A model generated the notes under the pieces. It ran no database searches and was not told the DNA's origin. It was given only the letters and a program-made list of their open reading frames with translations. Positions 6,149 to 10,668 of a stretch of 10,668 nucleotides of DNA are shown here, one piece after another (the stretch's first letter is position 1; every line of letters begins with the position of its first letter). The stretch is from Elusimicrobia bacterium RIFCSPLOWO2_01_FULL_64_13 (lineage in GTDB: Bacteria > Elusimicrobiota > Elusimicrobia > 2-02-FULL-39-32). The stretch spans positions 18,739-29,406 of the forward strand of contig MGUT01000076.1 of NCBI GenBank assembly GCA_001800095.1, written 5' to 3'. Position numbers and translations under genes: made by a program.

Positions 6149-7060
6149 TTAGTTTAAGCCCATTTTCTGGGCGATGTGCTTGAGGCGGACCACGGCCCGC
6201 TCCTGGATCTGCCGGACCCGCTCGCGCGAGATCCGGTACTTGAGGCCGACCTCTTCGAGGGTGGAGGGTTCCCCGCCGTCCAGTCCGAAACGCATGGTGA
6301 CGATCTCTTTCTCGCGCTTGGGCAGGCGCGAGAGGGCGAGGGTCATTTCATCGCGCAACTTGAGGGCGGAGAAAAGCTTGTCCGGCTCGTGGTGGCGCTT
6401 GTCCGAGATGATGTCCTTCAAGGCGAGGTTGTCCTCCTCGTCGATGGCCAGGTCGATGGAGCCGATGCCCCGCGAGGCCTCCACGGCCTCCATGACGCCC
6501 TTGGCCTGGCGGGCGGTGAGGTTCAGCCTCCTGGCCATCTCGGCGAGCGTCGGGCTGCGGCCGAGCTGGCCGCTCAATGACTCCCATTCCCGGAACCATT
6601 TGCGCAGGGCTTCCCACGCGTGCGGCGGGATGCGGATGGTCTTGGACTGCTCCTCGATGGACCGGCGGACGGCCTGGTCGATCCAGTAGGAGGCGTAAGT
6701 GGAGAACCGGAAGCCCTTGCGCGGGTCGAATTTCTTGAGGGCGTGGATGAGGCCGATATTGCCCTCCTCGATCAGGTCGAGGAAATCCAGCCCCGCGCGG
6801 TAGAAGCGCTTGGCCACCGGGATCACGAGGCGCAAATTCCCGATCACGAGCGTGATCTTGGCCGCCTGCGACTCCTTGATGACGGCCTGCAGCTTCCTCT
6901 TGGATTTGAGGCCGAGGCGGTTCTTTTTTTTCTCGAGATGGAGGGAGGCCTTCTCGCCCCTTTTGAATACCCGCCATTGGCGCAGGAATTCCTTGTGATC
7001 CAGTGGCGGGGTCTTGCGGATCTCCTTGAAGTACAGCGAGACCGGGTCTAGGCTTTCCAT
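6149..7060 (-). CDS. RNA polymerase sigma factor, sigma70 family group 2
   Basis: The 303-residue protein starts directly at region 1.2 (DPVSLYFKEI, residues 5-14) and lacks region 1.1, so it is an RpoS-like, non-primary group 2 factor, not RpoD. Region 2 spans about 70-139, including GNLRLVIPVAKRFY, DLIEEGNIGL, FDPRKGFRFSTYASYWI and DQAVRRSIEEQ, the core-binding and -10-recognition parts. RIP (143-145) and region 3 follow, then region 4 (about 232-300) with the helix-turn-helix EEVGLKYRISRERVRQIQ. A lysine/arginine-rich stretch at 34-66 replaces the usual short linker. The ATG has GAGG 7 bases upstream, and that GAGG overlaps the acyP stop. Gene-neighbour coupling suggests co-expression with acyP and apt; the regulon is unknown. 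Confidence 0.93.
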   Translation of the reverse strand: MESLDPVSLYFKEIRKTPPLDHKEFLRQWRVFKRGEKASLHLEKKKNRLGLKSKRKLQAVIKESQAAKITLVIGNLRLVIPVAKRFYRAGLDFLDLIEEGNIGLIHALKKFDPRKGFRFSTYASYWIDQAVRRSIEEQSKTIRIPPHAWEALRKWFREWESLSGQLGRSPTLAEMARRLNLTARQAKGVMEAVEASRGIGSIDLAIDEEDNLALKDIISDKRHHEPDKLFSALKLRDEMTLALSRLPKREKEIVTMRFGLDGGEPSTLEEVGLKYRISRERVRQIQERAVVRLKHIAQKMGLN

Positions 7061-7069
7061 GGTCGATCC

Positions 7070-7339
7070 TCAAATCCGGAGTTCGAAATGGTCTTCATCC
7101 TTCCTTTCGGAGACGACTTCGTGCGTCAGGCGATCCACTCTCGCCCAGGGTTGGCCGGTCTCCAGCCTTCCCAAAAAATCGCGGATCTGGATCTCTCCGC
7201 CCTGCGCTTCGATTTCGACATCACCATTAGAACAATTTATGACCCATCCTGTCAAAGCGAGTTCCTGGGCGGTCCGGACCACGAAATACCTGTAACCGAC
7301 TCCCTGGACGCGGCCCCGGGCGCGGGCGTGGACGCGCAT
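7070..7339 (-). CDS. acyP: Acylphosphatase
   Basis: GRVQGVGYRYF followed by GWVINCSNGDVEIEAQG is the acylphosphatase signature; the arginine in GYRYF and the asparagine in WVIN are the catalytic pair that bind phosphate and position water. The enzyme hydrolyses acyl phosphates such as acetyl- or carbamoyl-phosphate in the cytoplasm. I choose the ATG at 7337-7339 (89 residues) because it places the signature at the normal distance and has GGAG about 11 bases upstream. An ATG at 7361-7363 would add MPNGAGTL and overlap the glycosyltransferase stop by 8 bp. The gene lies directly before the sigma-factor gene, 9 bp away. Confidence 0.92.
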   Translation of the reverse strand: MRVHARARGRVQGVGYRYFVVRTAQELALTGWVINCSNGDVEIEAQGGEIQIRDFLGRLETGQPWARVDRLTHEVVSERKDEDHFELRI

Positions 7340-7355
7340 GAGGGTGCCCGCTCCG

Positions 7356-8597
7356 TTAGGCATGCAGGGTCAGCCCCGGGGACGGCGTTTCCGATGAGCC
7401 GTTTCCGGGCCAGGAGTCCGGCGCGTCCCGGTTCGATTCGGACCGGCGGCCCGGCTGTTCCAGTAGTTCGAGTATGGCCCGGGCCGCGCTCTCCGCGGAA
7501 CGGGGGTTGGATCCGGCCAGCGCCCTGCGGGACAGTCCCGAGAGCTTCTCCGGATCGTTCAGGAGGATCCCGGTGATGGACACCGCCTCTCCGGTGTCCT
7601 TGGCCGCGATGGCCAGGCCGTTCTTGATCAGGATGCGGGCGTTCCTCTCCTCCTGTCCGGGGATGGGGTTGAGGATCACGATCGGCAGCCCCTTGGCCAG
7701 GCATTCGGTGGTCGTGATGCCTCCGGGCTTGGTGATGGTGAAATCGGCCGCGTCCATCAGCTCCGCGATGGCTCCGGTATGACCCCACACGCGGACGCGG
7801 TCTTCCCCCCATTGCCGGAGTTCGCGCTCCAGCGATTCGTTCGTTCCGGCCGCCACCGCGATCTGCGGGGCCGGCCGGAGCGAGAGGATGCCGGCGACGG
7901 TCTCGGCGATCGGGCCGAGGCCGCGGGACCCGCCCATCAGGAGCACGAGCGGGCGGTCCGGGTCGAAGCCGAGCTTTTCGCGCGCGGTCCGGCGGTCCGT
8001 CCTCCGGGCGAAGGACGGGTCCACGGGGATGCCGCGGACCTGGACGCGCTCTTCCTGGACGCCCCGGGACACGAGGGTTCTTTTGGATTCCTCGTTGGCG
8101 ACGATGTAGAGGTCCACTTCGGGGTAGGCCCAATAGCGATGGACGTCATAGTCGGTGACCACTCCGATGAGAGGGAGGCGGCAGTTGCCCCGCTTTTTCT
8201 GCTCGGCGATCACCCCGCAGGGGATGGCGTGCGTGCACACGAACGCGCTCGGCCGGAATTCGGCGATGAGGCTCTTGAGCTTGGGGGCGTTGAACAGATT
8301 GAAAAGCTGGCGGATCTCCCGGGTCAGCTCTTCGACGTCGGGGTTGTCGTAGAGGAAATCCCAGATCTGGGGCGTGTAGCGGATGAGCTCGAGATAGGTC
8401 TTGGCGATGAGCGGGCCCAGGATGGGATAGAGGCTCGTGATCGCGTCGATGCCGGCGGTGATGACGCCGCGGCCCGGAAGGGCTCCCAGAGCGGAGCGGA
8501 CGGCGTCCGCGCATTCCTTGTGGCCGCCTTTGGGAAAGACATAAAGGAAGAGAATCCTCTCTTCGACCGGGGGGTGGACCGGCTGGGACCGCGTCAA
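7356..8597 (-). CDS. GT28-type glycolipid glycosyltransferase (MGDG synthase-like)
   Basis: The 413-residue product has the two-domain GT-B layout of monogalactosyl/processive diacylglycerol glycosyltransferases. The N-terminal domain contains GGH (24-26) and a hydrophobic, membrane-associating stretch at 50-80 (SLYPILGPLIAKTYLEL). The C-terminal domain has GGSRGLG (222-228), KPGGITTTECLAKGLP (290-305) and GQEERNA (314-320), the nucleotide-sugar site. Such enzymes transfer galactose or glucose to diacylglycerol at the inner membrane; donor and acceptor are not decided by sequence. The last 35 residues are low in hydrophobics and probably disordered. The only canonical start near the beginning is TTG (8595-8597), 9 bp after tRNA-Pro and without a Shine-Dalgarno, so the true start is uncertain. 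plsY and gpsA upstream strengthen a lipid role. Confidence 0.87.
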   Translation of the reverse strand: MTRSQPVHPPVEERILFLYVFPKGGHKECADAVRSALGALPGRGVITAGIDAITSLYPILGPLIAKTYLELIRYTPQIWDFLYDNPDVEELTREIRQLFNLFNAPKLKSLIAEFRPSAFVCTHAIPCGVIAEQKKRGNCRLPLIGVVTDYDVHRYWAYPEVDLYIVANEESKRTLVSRGVQEERVQVRGIPVDPSFARRTDRRTAREKLGFDPDRPLVLLMGGSRGLGPIAETVAGILSLRPAPQIAVAAGTNESLERELRQWGEDRVRVWGHTGAIAELMDAADFTITKPGGITTTECLAKGLPIVILNPIPGQEERNARILIKNGLAIAAKDTGEAVSITGILLNDPEKLSGLSRRALAGSNPRSAESAARAILELLEQPGRRSESNRDAPDSWPGNGSSETPSPGLTLHA

Positions 8598-8605
8598 AAC
8601 AGGAA

Positions 8606-8676
8606 TCGGGGTGCCGAGAATCGAACTCGGGCTACACCCACCCCAAGGGCGCGTACTGCCATTATACTACACCCCG
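8606..8676 (-). tRNA. tRNA-Pro (anticodon GGG)
   Basis: The minus strand folds with acceptor CGGGGTG/CACCCCG and discriminator A, D arm GTAT/GTAC with a short loop, anticodon stem CGCCC/GGGTG (one G-T pair), loop TTGGGGT giving anticodon GGG, and a perfect T arm CCGAG/CTCGG around TTCGATT. The C1-G72 first pair and A73 are typical of proline tRNAs. No CCA is encoded. It lies 59 bp after the merR-type gene and 8 bp before the TTG start of the glycosyltransferase, so it is probably cut from a shared transcript. Confidence 0.92.
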
Positions 8677-8684
8677 CTTCTGAC

Positions 8685-8701
8685 GCCTCGGATTTCGAGG
8701 C
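8685..8701 (-). other. Stem-loop just upstream of tRNA-Pro
   Basis: GCCTCG and CGAGGC pair perfectly around a 5-base loop, ending 8 bases before the mature tRNA. There is no T run behind it. It may help define the end of the merR-type message or guide tRNA 5' processing. Confidence 0.35.
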
Positions 8702-8735
8702 CATGAAAATTGGACTTCCGTGAGGATCTTGCCGT

Positions 8736-9092
8736 TCAACGCAGGATCTTGAGGAGGCCCTCAAGAGTTTCCCGGGTCTCTTTCAAGAGCTCCACCGCGG
8801 CCCCGTTCTCGGCCAGCTCGATCTTGAGCTGTTCGGGCTTGGCCCTCCGGTCGTCCAGGAGGGTCTTCTTGGCTCCGGAGATGGTGTACCGCTTGACGTA
8901 GAGCAGGTCCTTGATCTTGAGGATCGTTTCAATGTCTTTGCGGCTGAACTTGCGCTGCCCGGATTCCCTCCGGCTCGGCCGCAGGAGGTGGAACTCGCTT
9001 TCCCAGTAGCGGAGGACGTAGGGCCGGATCTGCGTGAGACGGCTTGCCTCTCCGATGGAGAAATATTCCTTGTCCGGCGGGACCAGTGCCAT
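8736..9092 (-). CDS. MerR-family transcriptional regulator
   Basis: The 118-residue protein has an N-terminal MerR winged helix: FSIGEASRLTQIRPYVLRYWE (about 11-31), then the wing with SGQRKFSRKDIETILKIKDLL. The rest, about 75-118, is a helical, leucine-rich dimerisation segment. It lacks the cysteines of metal-sensing MerR proteins and has no effector domain, so it is a small regulator of unknown signal. The PYVLRYWE form and the RKFSRKDI wing fit the subfamily encoded beside HU/IHF genes in several Gram-negative groups (recalled, not checked). No Shine-Dalgarno precedes the ATG; instead a promoter sits so close that the message may be leaderless. tRNA-Pro lies downstream. Confidence 0.9.
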   Translation of the reverse strand: MALVPPDKEYFSIGEASRLTQIRPYVLRYWESEFHLLRPSRRESGQRKFSRKDIETILKIKDLLYVKRYTISGAKKTLLDDRRAKPEQLKIELAENGAAVELLKETRETLEGLLKILR

Positions 9093-9099
9093 CGACGGT

Positions 9100-9128
9100 A
9101 TTCAATCAAATTCCGGCTCGAAAGTCAA
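9100..9128 (-). promoter_or_regulatory. Promoter of the merR-type gene, probably leaderless
   Basis: On the minus strand TTGACT (9123-9128) and TTGAAT (9100-9105) are 17 bases apart (5/6 and 4/6 to consensus). Only 7 bases separate the -10 from the ATG at 9092, so transcription would start at or next to the start codon. This agrees with the absence of a Shine-Dalgarno. Confidence 0.45.
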
Positions 9129-9150
9129 TTTCAGCGCCGTCCGGGCCCCC

Positions 9151-9408
9151 CTAGAAAAGCTCTTTGGACGGGATGAACTTGACGGTCCGCTTCGGCGGGA
9201 CGTGCACGGGCTCCATGGTCTTGGGGTTGTGCCTCCTCTGCGCCTTGCGGATCCTGGGGTGGAAGCTGCCGATGCCGCTCAAGACGACCTTGTCCCCGCG
9301 GCGCAGGGCTTCGCGGATGGCCGAGATCACCTTGTCGGCGGCTTTCTCGGCTTCGCGGCGCTGGCCGAGGACCAGGATGAGCGAGCGGACGAGGTCCGCC
9401 TTGTTCAT
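9151..9408 (-). CDS. HU/IHF-family DNA-binding protein
   Basis: The 85-residue protein matches HU/IHF from end to end: MNKADLVRSL start, helices to about 38, KVVLSGIGSF (40-49), and the DNA-intercalating arm with NP at 61-62 (proline that kinks DNA). The arm reads AQRRHNPKTMEPVHVPPKRT, with RRH where most homologues have R-x-G-R before NP, so the loop glycine is missing. It is rich in arginine and ends ELF. It would bend and compact DNA as a dimer; HU versus IHF subunit cannot be settled. The ATG (9406-9408) overlaps the gpsA TGA (ATGA) and has AAGGA 6 bases upstream. Confidence 0.92.
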   Translation of the reverse strand: MNKADLVRSLILVLGQRREAEKAADKVISAIREALRRGDKVVLSGIGSFHPRIRKAQRRHNPKTMEPVHVPPKRTVKFIPSKELF

Positions 9409-10436
9409 GACGGGTCCTTCCAGTTCACCTGGCGGGTCTCCTCGTGGGTGGGGCGGGTCATGAGGTCGGAGATCGAGTCCCGGATGTTCTTCCCCCGGTA
9501 GAGCACGCTGTGGATCTCCGTGATGATGGGGCAGTTGCTGCCGGTCTTTTCCACGAGCGACTGGGCGGACAGGGACGTGGGGTATCCTTCCGCGACCATG
9601 GTCATCTCCTTGAGGGCCTCCTCCGGCGTTCCCCCCTTCCCGATCTTCTCGCCGAAGAGCCGGTTGCGGGAATGTCTCGAAAAACAGGTCACGACCAGGT
9701 CCCCCATGCCCGCCAGGCCGTAGAACGTTGGCTGGCTGCCGCCGAGGGCGACGCCGAGCTTGGCCATCTCGCTCAAGCCCCGGGTGATGAGGGCGGATTT
9801 GGTGTTGTCTCCCAGGCCCAGCCCGTCGCAGGCGCCGCAGGCGATGGCGAAGATGTTCTTGAGCGCTCCGCAGATCTCCGCCCCGACGACGTCGGAATTC
9901 GTGTAGACGCGGAAGGAGGGAGAGGCGAGGAGTTCCTGGGCGAGCCCGGCCCGGGACTTCCTTTCGGAGGCGGCCACCACGGCGGTGGGGATGGACTGGG
10001 CGACCTCCTCCGCGTGGCTCGGCCCGGAGACGACGGCGATCTTCCCGGCGGCGGCGGGGCATTCTTCCGCGATCACTTCCGACATCCGCTTCAGGCTCCC
10101 GCGTTCGATCCCTTTCGAGAAGCTGACCACGAGCTCCGGCCCGGAGACGTGGGGCCGGGCGGCCTTCCAGGTGGAGCGCACGAATTCCGATGGGACGATG
10201 GACAGGATCCCGTCCGCTCCCCGGAGCGCGCGCCCGATATCGGACCCGACGTCGATGGGGTCCGGGATCCGCAGCTGGGGCAGGATGGAGAGCCGCCGGG
10301 TCTCCCGCATCTCCCTCGCCCGTGCGTCCACGAACTCCCACAGGGACACTTCGGCCTTGCCGCCGGCGTTGTTGGATACGAGCGAGGCGATGGTCGCCCC
10401 CCACGACCCTCCTCCCAGAACGCATATTTTTTTCAT
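9405..10436 (-). CDS. gpsA: Glycerol-3-phosphate dehydrogenase [NAD(P)+]
   Basis: The 343-residue protein opens with the Rossmann motif GGGSWGAT (8-15). Family blocks follow in order: VVSFSKGIE (103-111) with the substrate-binding lysine K109, SGPSHAEEV (137-145), CGALKNIFAIACG (189-201) with catalytic K193, and LAGMGDLVVTC (241-251) followed by SRNRLFG. It reduces dihydroxyacetone phosphate to sn-glycerol-3-phosphate in the cytoplasm, the precursor PlsY acylates. Length is normal. The ATG (10434-10436) overlaps the plsY TGA; AGGAAAG lies upstream. Stop overlaps the HU-type start, so the three genes are translationally coupled. Confidence 0.97.
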   Translation of the reverse strand: MKKICVLGGGSWGATIASLVSNNAGGKAEVSLWEFVDARAREMRETRRLSILPQLRIPDPIDVGSDIGRALRGADGILSIVPSEFVRSTWKAARPHVSGPELVVSFSKGIERGSLKRMSEVIAEECPAAAGKIAVVSGPSHAEEVAQSIPTAVVAASERKSRAGLAQELLASPSFRVYTNSDVVGAEICGALKNIFAIACGACDGLGLGDNTKSALITRGLSEMAKLGVALGGSQPTFYGLAGMGDLVVTCFSRHSRNRLFGEKIGKGGTPEEALKEMTMVAEGYPTSLSAQSLVEKTGSNCPIITEIHSVLYRGKNIRDSISDLMTRPTHEETRQVNWKDPS

Positions 10437-10668
10437 CGGGGCTCTTTCCTGAACGTGAACATGGGCTCTTCACCTCTCGCGAGTCGGACGATGTTCTTGC
10501 GGTGCAGAAAAACGATCAGGACTCCGCAGGCGGCGGCCAGGGCGGTCACGAACCCCGGCCCTTCCATCCTCCAGGCGGCCAGGACCAGGCAGAGGGCGCC
10601 CGTCATGGACCCGACGGAGACCCGCCGGGAGACGGCGAGGCCGGCGGCGAACCCGGCGAAGGCGATCG
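10433..10668 (-). CDS. plsY: Glycerol-3-phosphate acyltransferase PlsY, C-terminal part
   Basis: The visible 77 residues run off the right edge. They are hydrophobic (probable helices at about 1-12, 20-32 and 37-54, including GALCLVLAAW and TALAAACGVLIVFL) and end with HRKNIVRLARGEEPMF, the conserved cytoplasmic tail of PlsY. The enzyme is an inner-membrane protein that transfers an acyl group from acyl-phosphate to glycerol-3-phosphate, making lysophosphatidic acid. The stop TGA (10433-10435) overlaps the gpsA ATG, matching the functional link between the two. The start and N-terminal motifs are outside the window. Confidence 0.93.
   Translation of the reverse strand, partial: IAFAGFAAGLAVSRRVSVGSMTGALCLVLAAWRMEGPGFVTALAAACGVLIVFLHRKNIVRLARGEEPMFTFRKEPR

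Noticed and set aside
7252..8133. A 293-codon minus-strand frame inside the glycosyltransferase gene
   Set aside because: Out-of-frame shadow rich in arginine and proline; the real frame carries the GT28 motifs.
8606..8676. tRNA-Gly, suggested by the TAGTATAATGG D-arm sequence
   Set aside because: The anticodon loop reads TTGGGGT (GGG), and the C1-G72 pair with A73 fits proline.
9409..10473. Upstream extension of the HU reading frame to 440 codons
   Set aside because: The extension runs out of frame through gpsA, is arginine/proline rich with no motif, and the HU start at 9408 has its own AAGGA and ATGA overlap.

Overview
The window is a GC-rich segment: a directly counted coding line, 2041-2100, has 41/60 G+C. 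It comes from a Gram-negative bacterium, because it encodes an outer-membrane beta-barrel protein with a signal peptide and a C-terminal phenylalanine. Protein families alone do not fix the phylum. The order HU/IHF-like protein, MerR-type regulator, tRNA-Pro resembles an arrangement I recall from Deltaproteobacteria, but the organism could equally belong to an uncultured lineage such as Elusimicrobiota or Omnitrophota. Almost all genes lie on the minus strand, so transcription runs from the right edge to the left. The only plus-strand gene is a C-terminal fragment at the left edge.

Right block (10668 to 9151): the 3' part of plsY, then gpsA and an HU/IHF-type gene, each start overlapping the previous stop by 4 bp (ATGA). 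PlsY and GpsA supply and use glycerol-3-phosphate for phospholipid synthesis. A short gap holds a good sigma70-type promoter whose predicted start coincides with the ATG of a MerR-type regulator gene.

Middle block (9092 to 5602): merR-type gene, tRNA-Pro(GGG), a GT28/MGDG-synthase-like glycolipid glycosyltransferase, acylphosphatase, a group 2 sigma70-family factor and adenine phosphoribosyltransferase. Spacing is tight throughout, suggesting one transcription unit that mixes tRNA and mRNA.

Left block (5601 to 993): a leader with a candidate promoter and a stem-loop, tRNA-Arg(CCT), a membrane-anchored TPR protein, an alginate-export-like outer-membrane barrel and a cytoplasmic GH57 glycoside hydrolase. 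The TPR and barrel genes overlap, and GH57 follows after 48 bp. This is probably an envelope/carbohydrate cluster expressed with the tRNA.

The roughly 850 bp between the convergent left-edge gene and GH57 (147-992) has no convincing gene. It holds stem-loops, a degenerate 42-bp tandem repeat (396-563, with a further copy near 597) interrupted by a perfect 9-bp stem-loop, and then an AT-rich island (30% G+C counted over 721-900). This is the least explained part of the window. Otherwise I see mostly ordinary housekeeping genes and no clear new defence or mobile system.
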